This document shows positions 54,340 to 61,065 of a DNA stretch of 61,065 nucleotides, in pieces (the stretch's first letter is position 1; each line of letters starts with the position of its first letter). Made by a program: the position numbers and the translations under genes. The notes below the pieces were generated by a model that was given only the letters and a program-made list of their open reading frames with translations, was not told where the DNA came from and searched no databases. The DNA comes from Rickettsiales endosymbiont of Peranema trichophorum (lineage in GTDB: Bacteria; Pseudomonadota; Alphaproteobacteria; Rickettsiales; Midichloriaceae): the NCBI RefSeq assembly GCF_004210275.1, contig NZ_SCFA01000079.1:1-61065 (forward strand). The letters are read 5' to 3'.

Positions 54340-54456
54340 CCATTTTTAAATGATTCAAAACGGATTTTGTGGAACTCGGCTCTGCGCACGTATTGCGATA
54401 CGCTTACGCAGCCTCATCCTCAAATCCATTTGCCTGATTTAATCTGAAGCTTGGTA
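54340..54456 (-). repeat. Family B palindromic repeat, copy 3 (reverse orientation)
   Basis: About 117 bp. On the minus strand it reads ATACCAAGCTTCAGATTAAA at the start and ends AATCATTTAAAAATG. The inner palindromic arms are conserved (GAGGCTGCGTAAGCGTAT and ACGTGCGCAGAGCCGAG). It begins about 10 bases after the mtaB stop and is joined to family A copy 7. The outer flank CTAAGAGCTCGTCC (54328-54341) matches the end of the partner element at 54595-54613 in inverted orientation. Confidence 0.85.
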
Positions 54457-54613
54457 TGAGATATGTTGGTGGGTCTGCTCTATCACTCCATGCACTCTCC
54501 TTTGTCATGCCCGTTCCCCCCTTGTCATGCCTGCTCCCCCTTTGTCATGCCCGTGAAAACGGGCATCCATCTCCCTTTGCCAACAACAATTAATTTGCAG
54601 ACATGCTCTAAGA
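54457..54613 (+). repeat. Family A interspersed repeat, copy 7
   Basis: Starts GAGATATGTTGGTGGGTCTG, matching the copy at 8347. It carries three stuttered units (CTCCTTTGTCATGCCCG and variants) and a perfect 8-bp hairpin ATGCCCGT-GAAA-ACGGGCAT at 54547-54566, and ends ATTAATTTGCAGACATGCTC. It lies between the convergent mtaB and pheT genes. The remaining bases to 54769 hold nothing I recognise. Confidence 0.8.
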
Positions 54614-54769
54614 ATGTGAGATTGATATTGCGTCGTTTTCACTAACGCTTTCACTTCCCTCGCAAAAGGGTGACTCCATTGCAGGCTCTTTAACGCTATT
54701 ATTTTCCGAAATTCGCCACGCAATATTCAAAGATACAGCTCTTCACAGGCATCAGGAACTAAAGTATAG

Positions 54770-57199
54770 CTATCGTAGTGTCGCTCCAAATGTACTGACA
54801 ACTTTATCGATGATCAGCTTAGAAACATCTTGAATATCATCTTCAGATAACGTTTTTACTCTCGGTTGTAGCTTCACCGATATTGCCACAGATTTTTTGC
54901 CTACAGGAATACCAGAGCCCACGTACACATCAAACAAAGTCACCTTTTCAATTAAGTCCTTGTTCACCAACTTTATGATCTTTACAATATTAGCGCACTC
55001 CAGCTTGTCATCTACTACAAAAGCAAAGTCCCTAGTAACGGATTGTAAATCAGAAAGTTGTAATTGAGCTCGTGGTAACTTTGGAGTGAAAATAGGCAAG
55101 CGATCTACAAACAGCTCAAATACCGCAATATTTTGATGAATATCGTAACGCTTAAGGGTCATCGGATGTATTTCACCTAGCACTGCTATCAACTTGTTGC
55201 CTATACACATGGTTGCACTTTTACCAGGATGCAAATATTGACTATCGGCTCTAGCTATGCTCAAGGCTTCGGTGTTTAAGCCAGCCGTATTACAGATTGC
55301 ATAAATGTCGCCCTTAACATCATAAAAATCATTTGGCCTACTATCAGTGTGCACATTTTTTTCTAGAATGTTCCCAACTCTAATTCCTGCTATACAGCAC
55401 ATTTGGTATTCCTCTAGTGATTCTAAGTAAACATGCCCTACCTCAAAGATGCTGAAATTATCGGTACCTCTGGAGAGATTTTTATGTGCAAGCTGTAAAA
55501 GATTATGCACCAATGTAGGGCGCATCACTTTTAAATTAGCTGTTAGAGGGTTTTTTAATTTGATGCATTCCTTATAACCTAGGCCTTTCACCCCTTCTTC
55601 ATCTGCAAAAGACCAGGTGATGACCTCGGTCATGCGTCTTGAAGCTAAAACACCTCTGGTTCTATCTAGAAAAGTTTCTTTTAGATATAAGTTTGATCTT
55701 TGGTATTCACTCAGGTGCTTATACTGTACGGATAAGTCAGCAGATGGCAAATTTTCAAAGCCGTGTATCCTCAATATCTCTTCTACAATATCTTCCTGGC
55801 GCGTTATGTCACCTAAACGCCATGAAGGTATCTGCAGCCTCAACATGCCTTCACTTTGCTTCCAAGCAAAGCCAAGCCTTTCCAGTATTGATATTGCCAG
55901 GTCTTTTGAGATATTGTAGCCTACCAACGCTTCAAATCTGCTGTGATCATATAGTATCTCAGCTACATATTCAACGCGCTGACCTTTTGCTGTCACGACA
56001 TTTGATGGCTCTCCTCCACACTGGTCAAGTATCGCCCTTGATATGATGTCCATAAAGAATGACGAGTTTGCTGCATCAATTCGCCTTTCAAATCTATAAG
56101 CTGCTTCAGTCATCATGTTAAGAAACCGTCTCGCAGTAGTTACCTCCAAAGGACTAAAATCTGCAACTTCTACAATAATATCTTTTGTATGAGCATCCAC
56201 TTTACTTAGCTCCCCTCCTATTACTCCAGCAACAGACAGCACCTTTTCCTCGTCAGCAACAACCGTCACACTTGCATCTAATTGTACTTCATTGCCGCCT
56301 ATCATTACAAATTGCTCCCCATCCAATGCCTTTCTTACGCTAATATTACCCTTCACTTTATTTGCATCGTATATGTGATTTGGCCTACCATAGTCAAACA
56401 TCATAAAATTGCTAATGTTTACCAAAGGTAGATCGGATACAGAACCAATCATTCCTAGCAACTTGACGTATTCCTCGTTCTGACCTCTATCGATCACATT
56501 GGAAATTTTTCGACATAAAAACTCGCCACATTGAGTGGTCCGGTCAATATGTATCTTAATATCATTGCGACATGACTCGACAATTGTTTGCTGAGGATAG
56601 TGGACAAGCTTTCCAATAGCAGCAGATATGTCCCTCGCTATACCGTATACGGAAGCAATATCACCACGGTTAGATGGTACTGCGATGTCTATAATCACAT
56701 CATTAAGTGCAAGAACTGTTGCGAGCTTCCGACCAACTTCCACATCACTTGACAGCTCTAGTATTCCATCAACCTGGTCAAGTAACAAGGAGTTTGATGT
56801 CTTATTCAACAAGTTATTTAAACATAACTCTTCTGCTGAACAAAGCATACCCTGGCTCTCCACGCCCCTGATCTTTGATGCTTTTATTTTCATTCCATTA
56901 CTAGGAATGATAGTTCCTATGGGTGCTAAAACCACATTGATACCTGGTCTAGCATTATGTGCTCCACACACGATCTGCAAGGTTTTGGTACCATCGTTAA
57001 CTTTACATACTTTTAATTTTGAAGCTTCTGGATGCTCTACAGCCTCTAGTATATGACCTACCAAAAACTGTTCATGATCGGCTCCTTGATCCTGAAAGGA
57101 CTCCACTTCCAATCCAATGGCAGAGAGCTTATCAAGTAAAATCTGATACTGCACGTCAGTCTTTAAATGACGTTTCAGCCAATTTAGTGTAAATTTCAT
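54770..57199 (-). CDS. pheT: Phenylalanyl-tRNA synthetase beta subunit
   Basis: 809 residues, full length. The N-terminal MKFTLNWLKRHL is followed by the tRNA-binding (EMAP) domain FLVGHILEAVEHPEASKLKVCKVNDGTKTLQIVCGA. The B3/B4 region includes DIAVPSNRGDIASVYGIARD and PLVNISNFMMFDYGRPNHIYDANKV, with the editing site. The B5 domain is SWRLGDITRQEDIVEEILRIHGFENLP, and the catalytic-like core is TWSFADEEG. The C-terminal FDX-ACB domain is QSVTRDFAFVVDDKLECANI...TLFDVYVG. pheS is not in the window. Confidence 0.97.
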   Translation of the reverse strand: MKFTLNWLKRHLKTDVQYQILLDKLSAIGLEVESFQDQGADHEQFLVGHILEAVEHPEASKLKVCKVNDGTKTLQIVCGAHNARPGINVVLAPIGTIIPSNGMKIKASKIRGVESQGMLCSAEELCLNNLLNKTSNSLLLDQVDGILELSSDVEVGRKLATVLALNDVIIDIAVPSNRGDIASVYGIARDISAAIGKLVHYPQQTIVESCRNDIKIHIDRTTQCGEFLCRKISNVIDRGQNEEYVKLLGMIGSVSDLPLVNISNFMMFDYGRPNHIYDANKVKGNISVRKALDGEQFVMIGGNEVQLDASVTVVADEEKVLSVAGVIGGELSKVDAHTKDIIVEVADFSPLEVTTARRFLNMMTEAAYRFERRIDAANSSFFMDIISRAILDQCGGEPSNVVTAKGQRVEYVAEILYDHSRFEALVGYNISKDLAISILERLGFAWKQSEGMLRLQIPSWRLGDITRQEDIVEEILRIHGFENLPSADLSVQYKHLSEYQRSNLYLKETFLDRTRGVLASRRMTEVITWSFADEEGVKGLGYKECIKLKNPLTANLKVMRPTLVHNLLQLAHKNLSRGTDNFSIFEVGHVYLESLEEYQMCCIAGIRVGNILEKNVHTDSRPNDFYDVKGDIYAICNTAGLNTEALSIARADSQYLHPGKSATMCIGNKLIAVLGEIHPMTLKRYDIHQNIAVFELFVDRLPIFTPKLPRAQLQLSDLQSVTRDFAFVVDDKLECANIVKIIKLVNKDLIEKVTLFDVYVGSGIPVGKKSVAISVKLQPRVKTLSEDDIQDVSKLIIDKVVSTFGATLR

Positions 57200-57223
57200 A
57201 GTATTAGGACCAATTGAACATCA

Positions 57224-58009
57224 TTAATCACTGACGTTATCTCTGATTTTCTGACGATAACGCAACACGCTTAACGGAATCAGGAGTATGTAAAGTATAC
57301 CAAGTATTGGCAGTAATATCCAAGGTTCTAGTAGCACGCCTGCTATTATCACACCAGCAAGCACCAAAAACACAGTGATATTTTCCCTTTTAATGTTGAC
57401 GTTCTTGAGTGAAAAAGTTGGAACGCGACTTATCATCAACATGCCTATTGCACTCAGGTATATGCCATTAAACCAAGGGGCAAATATCTCGTTTGTCATT
57501 TGAAATGTAAGCATTACTGGAATCAAGCTAATAGCTGCGGCAGCGGTAATAGGTACACCTGTAAAGTAACCGTAGGCAGTGATCTTAGTGGTCACAGTCT
57601 TATCTATGCTTTGCACATTAAATCGAGCTAGCCGCAAAGCAGCGCACGTCACATAGAACAGTACTATAGACCAGCCAATACCACGGTAAGGTATCTCCCG
57701 CAAAGACCAGATATACATCACGATTGCAGGGGACACGCCAAAGCTTACTATATCTGCTAAAGAATCTAAATGAGCTCCAAAGTTTGTTGTACTGTTGAAG
57801 AATCTAGCTATTCTTCCATCCAGACCGTCCATAAATGCAGCTATGATGATCAAGCCAACTGCAGTTTGGACTTTCAAGTCCAATGCATACCTTATGGCAC
57901 TGATTCCAAGACACAACCCCAAGATCGTGATCATATTTGGAATAAGCCTGTACAAGGGAACCGGCAAGCTTGTTGTGACTTTATGCCGTATTTTATTTTT
58001 TTTGATCAT
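57224..58009 (-). CDS. pssA: CDP-diacylglycerol-serine O-phosphatidyltransferase
   Basis: Makes phosphatidylserine from CDP-diacylglycerol and serine. 261 residues with about eight helices. The CDP-alcohol phosphotransferase signature is present: MDGLDGRIARFFNSTTNFGAHLDSLADIVSFG, with the three conserved aspartates. It follows psd after 27 bases on the same strand, the usual pairing, so the operon makes phosphatidylethanolamine in two steps. The start MIKKNKIRHKV gives a basic cytoplasmic end. Confidence 0.95.
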   Translation of the reverse strand: MIKKNKIRHKVTTSLPVPLYRLIPNMITILGLCLGISAIRYALDLKVQTAVGLIIIAAFMDGLDGRIARFFNSTTNFGAHLDSLADIVSFGVSPAIVMYIWSLREIPYRGIGWSIVLFYVTCAALRLARFNVQSIDKTVTTKITAYGYFTGVPITAAAAISLIPVMLTFQMTNEIFAPWFNGIYLSAIGMLMISRVPTFSLKNVNIKRENITVFLVLAGVIIAGVLLEPWILLPILGILYILLIPLSVLRYRQKIRDNVSD

Positions 58010-58036
58010 CTAATGCCTATTAATTCTGGTGCATAT

Positions 58037-58735
58037 TCATTTATACACTTTACCATGACGCTTCTTTTGTTCACCAATGAGGTTTGCAAGAACTGTCTCT
58101 CCCCCGATTACTCGTTGCCCTTCCAGCACCATCGGTTCTATACCAGCTGGCAGATAGACATCCACCCTACTTCCGAACCTAATTATTCCAAATCTTGCTC
58201 CTGCTTTTACTTTTTGTTTGTCATTGAGATTGCAAACTATTCTTCTAGCTATCAATCCTGCAATCTGGACCACAACGATCTCCTGACGATCATCTGTTTC
58301 AATTAAAATTGATTGACGCTCATTGTCTTTACTGGCCTTGTCAAGAGAGGCATTTAAAAACTTCCCAGGATGATACGAGAGGTTTTTTACAACCCCTGAA
58401 ATAGGCACTCTGTTGACGTGCACATCAAAGACGTTGAGAAATATGCTAACTCTAGTCAATTCCTTGGCTTCCATGTTAAGTTCCGGTGGCGGCGGTGCTT
58501 TTTGAATGGCTTGCACGAGACCATCAGCAGGGCTTATGATCAAGGATTTGTCTATTGGTGTGACTCTGTCTGGATCTCTAAAAAAGTATACACACCACAG
58601 CGTCAAGATGATCCCGATCCATCCAATGGTTTTTGAGAATGCAAAGCAAACAAGAGTCGCCAAGATAAATGACATGATAAATACATAGCCCTCTCTATGA
58701 ATGCTAGGTAAAATTGCTGCTACAGGTTCTATCAT
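58037..58735 (-). CDS. psd: Phosphatidylserine decarboxylase, short form
   Basis: Converts phosphatidylserine to phosphatidylethanolamine with a pyruvoyl group made by self-cleavage. The 232 residues are the short (archaeal/alpha-type) form. The N-terminal membrane hairpin (YVFIMSFILATLVCFAFS and IGIILTLWCVYFFRD) is followed by SPADGLVQAI and FLNVFDVHVNRVPISG. The cleavage site is Gly188-Ser189 in IIRFGSRVDVYLP. It is the first gene of the psd-pssA operon. Confidence 0.95.
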   Translation of the reverse strand: MIEPVAAILPSIHREGYVFIMSFILATLVCFAFSKTIGWIGIILTLWCVYFFRDPDRVTPIDKSLIISPADGLVQAIQKAPPPPELNMEAKELTRVSIFLNVFDVHVNRVPISGVVKNLSYHPGKFLNASLDKASKDNERQSILIETDDRQEIVVVQIAGLIARRIVCNLNDKQKVKAGARFGIIRFGSRVDVYLPAGIEPMVLEGQRVIGGETVLANLIGEQKKRHGKVYK

Positions 58736-58838
58736 ATTTTAATTTTATATACATTGATGATTGGAATATGCTATGGTATCTTCTAGCACAGTTCACCAAA
58801 ACTTTATACAACGATTTTCAAAAGTGGAGCATTAAATA

Positions 58839-59405
58839 ATGAACGATATTAAAGCGGTAATCGGGAAAATCAATGCCATCGGCGTTTTTTGTGGAGCAAG
58901 CAAAATAGTATCGCAGGAATACATGGACTTGGCTTTTCAGTGTGGCGAGATGTTGGCACAAGAAGGCATAGAGCTTGTATATGGCGGAGGGGCATACGGC
59001 CTTATGGGTGAAGTTTATAGAGGCGTAAATACTCACGGTGGTAAAATCTTTGGAGTATATACTCAGATGCTAAACGAGGTAGAGCCTTTAAACGACAACA
59101 TTACAAACTGCACGATCGTTGACACATTGTATCAAAGGAAGGAATTAATGATCTCAAGATCCGACGCGTTTTTTATTTTGCCTGGTGGATTTGGTACATT
59201 GGATGAATTCTTTGAGATTATCGTTTTGAAGTTTATGCGCCAACACGACAAAAAGCTGATACTTGTGAATTACAAGGGTTTTTGGAACAAACTGATTGAC
59301 TTGTGTGAGGAACTGAAGGAAAAGAAGTTTGTGAAGTGTTCGACTGAGCTTTTATACAGCACTGTATCAACACTCGAAGAGGCATTTCAGCTTATCAAGG
59401 CCTAA
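58839..59405 (+). CDS. LOG family nucleoside 5'-monophosphate phosphoribohydrolase
   Basis: 188 residues with a Rossmann-like fold. IGVFCGASKIVSQEYMD opens the family, GGGAYGLMGEVYRGV is the phosphate-binding segment, RKELMISRSDAFFILPGGFGTLDEFFE contains the family's PGGxGTxxE catalytic motif. Bacterial LOG proteins release a base from AMP-type nucleotides; plant homologues activate cytokinins. Physiological substrate here is unknown. It is divergent from psd. Confidence 0.92.
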   Translation: MNDIKAVIGKINAIGVFCGASKIVSQEYMDLAFQCGEMLAQEGIELVYGGGAYGLMGEVYRGVNTHGGKIFGVYTQMLNEVEPLNDNITNCTIVDTLYQRKELMISRSDAFFILPGGFGTLDEFFEIIVLKFMRQHDKKLILVNYKGFWNKLIDLCEELKEKKFVKCSTELLYSTVSTLEEAFQLIKA

Positions 59406-59452
59406 GTCTCCCCCTGACCTTTCTCTAGAAACATCTATACTCTTGCCGCGAC

Positions 59453-60265
59453 ATGCTAAAAGTTGGAATTATTGGAATATCGGGTAGAATGGGCCTAGAG
59501 CTTGCAAGAATTGGAGTGGATAGGCACATTAAGAATCAACTAACAGTATCTGCTGCCACTGTACAATCTGGAGATGCTAGTGTTGGACGAGATATTGGAG
59601 CCGTTGTTGGAAGGGATTTGATAGGAGTTGTATGCTCTGATAACGTTGTTCATGCTGTGAAATCTTCTGACGTCGTCATAGACTTTACAATACCTGAGCA
59701 TTCATTGTACATCGCTAAGCTTGCATCTATAGAGCGTACAGCTTACGTGTGTGGGACCACTGGATTTACTAGCGGACAAATGCTGACACTCCAGGAATAT
59801 GCACAAAGCACACAGCTTTTTTGGTCTCCGAACATGAGTATCACTGTCAATCTACTGGCCTTTCTAGTAAAGAAAGCGGCTGGGCTTTTGAACAGCTCAT
59901 TTGACATTGAGGTTCTTGAGATGCATCACCGTAACAAAGTTGATGCACCATCTGGCACAGCTTTAATGTTAGGAAAGGCTGCAGCAGAGGGTAGATGTCT
60001 CAACTTTGATGACGTCAAAATATTTGACAGATCGGGCAAGCGTCCTAAAGACGGAATAGGATTTGCCGTACTAAGAGGGGGTGGGGTTGTAGGAGAGCAC
60101 TCTGTAATTTTTGCTTCCAACGAAGAGAGATTAGAACTAAAAGACGTTGTATACTCTCGTGCGGTGTTTGCTGAAGGAGCTTTTGCAGTTCTTGATTGGT
60201 TAGTGAAGCAAACTCCTTCAAAATTATACAGTATCAGCGACTATATTGAATCGATTGCAAAGTAG
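59453..60265 (+). CDS. dapB: 4-hydroxy-tetrahydrodipicolinate reductase
   Basis: NAD(P)H-dependent step of the diaminopimelate/lysine pathway. The 270 residues begin with the nucleotide motif VGIIGISGRMGLELA. VIDFTIPEH and YVCGTTGFTSGQ follow. The catalytic signature is EVLEMHHRNKVDAPSGTALMLGKA, with the histidine pair and lysine, then AVLRGGGVVGEHSVIFASNEERLEL. It shares the pathway with asd at 17250. Family B repeat copy 4 starts six bases after the stop. Confidence 0.97.
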   Translation: MLKVGIIGISGRMGLELARIGVDRHIKNQLTVSAATVQSGDASVGRDIGAVVGRDLIGVVCSDNVVHAVKSSDVVIDFTIPEHSLYIAKLASIERTAYVCGTTGFTSGQMLTLQEYAQSTQLFWSPNMSITVNLLAFLVKKAAGLLNSSFDIEVLEMHHRNKVDAPSGTALMLGKAAAEGRCLNFDDVKIFDRSGKRPKDGIGFAVLRGGGVVGEHSVIFASNEERLELKDVVYSRAVFAEGAFAVLDWLVKQTPSKLYSISDYIESIAK

Positions 60266-60270
60266 GCGTC

Positions 60271-60398
60271 ATATCAAATTTCAGATTGGATCAGGCAAAT
60301 GGATTTGAGGATGGGGCTGCGTAAGCGTATTGAAATACCTGCGCAGAGCCGAGTTTCACAAAATCCATTTTGAATCATTTAAAAATGGTCATCGGTAT
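60271..60398 (+). repeat. Family B palindromic repeat, copy 4
   Basis: 128 bp starting ATATCAAATTTCAGATTGGA and ending TTAAAAATGGTCATCGGTAT, with the same inner arms as copy 2 (GGGGCTGCGTAAGCGTATT against AATACCTGCGCAGAGCC). It follows dapB directly and leads into a short pyrimidine-rich family A fragment. Confidence 0.85.
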
Positions 60399-60414
60399 CA
60401 TCGCTCTGAATACC

Positions 60415-60495
60415 ACCATACTTCCCCTCTGTAACTCCACCACTCCTCCTCTCTCGTCACCCCCCCTCTTTTGTCATTTCCGTACACCTCCTTGG
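60415..60495 (+). repeat. Family A repeat fragment, copy 8
   Basis: Pyrimidine-rich block with CTCCACCACTCCTCCTCTC and CTCTTTTGTCATTTCCG, matching the stuttered part of family A, but without the hairpin and tail. Short frames read across 60370-60817 are derived from it or from the antisense of the next gene. The rest of the gap to 60552 holds nothing recognised. Confidence 0.6.
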
Positions 60496-60552
60496 CCACT
60501 TTATATTCCACACGTTGCTGGTAACCAAGGGCGTATGGAACAATTCCGAATA

Positions 60553-61065
60553 TCACGAGAATGTACAAGACATATTCTCAGATACCAGCTCCATCTGCTT
60601 CCCGCAAAACGCCAGGCCGATTGCTAATACCTCTTTCACTCCGTTCTGTCTAAATAGCTCCAGATATTGCTTATCTTTTACCTGCTTCAACCCTTCTTGC
60701 GCCTTTGCCTTCAGCTTCTTCGAATCATCTGTTGCCTTAAACTCCAGCAAGATACCAGCTCTTCCACTCCTCTTCGGGAGCATCACCACGTCAAACCTTC
60801 CAAGTCCTGACTCTTGATTAGAGCGTATGTAGTACTCTCCTCTCAATCCCACTACTAGACCCAATATAAATACATGAAATACTTGCTCAGGTGTGTTCTT
60901 ATTAAAGTCAAAGTAGCTACCGCTTTGCATTATGTAGCTTGTGATATACATCTCAAACCTCTCCATGTCACCATCCATCAAGCTTCTCACAAAGCTGTCG
61001 TATGACCCAACTCTTGTTGCTTTGCTGAACCATTCAGACACTATCCTATCATATACAAACCCTAT
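60553..61065 (-). CDS. PD-(D/E)XK nuclease-superfamily protein, C-terminal part (cut by window edge)
   Basis: The 3' end of a gene that is open to the right edge; a GTG at 61041 is in frame but the reading continues upstream as IGFVYDRIV. The visible 170 residues match the PDDEXK_9 domain found behind an AAA-ATPase-like domain in a family widespread in intracellular and gut bacteria. The nuclease core is YYIRSNQESGLGRFDVVMLPKRSG...GILLEFKATDD, with Asp and the Glu-x-Lys pair. The true N-terminus lies outside. The function is not established for this family. Confidence 0.8.
   Translation of the reverse strand: MGFVYDRIVSEWFSKATRVGSYDSFVRSLMDGDMERFEMYITSYIMQSGSYFDFNKNTPEQVFHVFILGLVVGLRGEYYIRSNQESGLGRFDVVMLPKRSGRAGILLEFKATDDSKKLKAKAQEGLKQVKDKQYLELFRQNGVKEVLAIGLAFCGKQMELVSENMSCTFS

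Overview
The window looks like a chromosomal segment of a host-associated alphaproteobacterium, most likely Rickettsiales-like. Three things support this. The first is a circularly permuted two-piece tmRNA gene, an arrangement typical of alphaproteobacteria. The second is alphaproteobacterial gene neighbourhoods: truB-rpsO-pnp, acpP-fabF-mltG, psd-pssA, hflK-hflC, and a TauE/SafE permease with its TIGR02186 partner. The third is an AT-rich, repeat-sprinkled genome with 17-kDa-antigen-type lipoproteins, pentapeptide-repeat proteins and a PD-(D/E)XK protein family common in intracellular bacteria. Genus cannot be fixed from sequence alone. Nearly all genes are ordinary housekeeping genes. No prophage, IS transposase, CRISPR array or rRNA operon was seen.

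Layout. 0.1-10 kb: a PleC/DivJ-like sensor kinase, malic enzyme, tgt, the TSUP-TIGR02186 pair, efp, an anchored protein of unknown function and a PAP2 phosphatase. 10-18 kb: two lipoproteins divergent from map, then ubiB, rnhA, ctpA, a secreted pentapeptide-repeat protein and asd. 18-28 kb: a long minus-strand run, hflK-hflC-argS-ABC transporter-truB-rpsO-pnp. 28-36 kb: mrp, acpP-fabF-mltG, an AGCS symporter, tRNA-Leu, an orphan protein and alr. 36-40 kb: folP with a structured leader, a shortened glyS, a YdcF-like protein, tRNA-Asp, tRNA-Val and rnpB. 40-45 kb: an outer-membrane barrel protein followed by two tandem paralogous membrane proteins of unknown function, then an M48/TPR protease. 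45-52 kb: priA, cutA, a lipid A acyltransferase, a HIT protein, tmRNA, an O-antigen-ligase-like protein and ffh. 52-61 kb: a second pentapeptide-repeat protein, mtaB, pheT, psd-pssA, a LOG protein, dapB and the 3' part of a PD-(D/E)XK protein.

Together the genes indicate a Gram-negative cell that makes peptidoglycan precursors (asd, dapB, alr, mltG), acylates lipid A and may ligate a surface glycan (LpxL-like, WaaL-like). It makes phosphatidylethanolamine (psd, pssA) and type II fatty acids (acpP, fabF), and keeps membrane and envelope quality control (hflKC, ctpA, M48 protease).

The most unusual content is non-coding. Two families of palindromic interspersed repeats occupy almost every larger gap. 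Family B is a 117-131 bp imperfect palindrome found at the 3' ends of four genes; in one case it supplies the gene's last codons and stop. Family A carries pyrimidine-rich stuttered units and an 8-bp hairpin whose arms covary between copies. Other points of interest are the tandem membrane-protein paralogs, a C-terminally shortened glyS, a divergent folP, an ABC transporter with an enlarged membrane half, and a possible small RNA upstream of folP.
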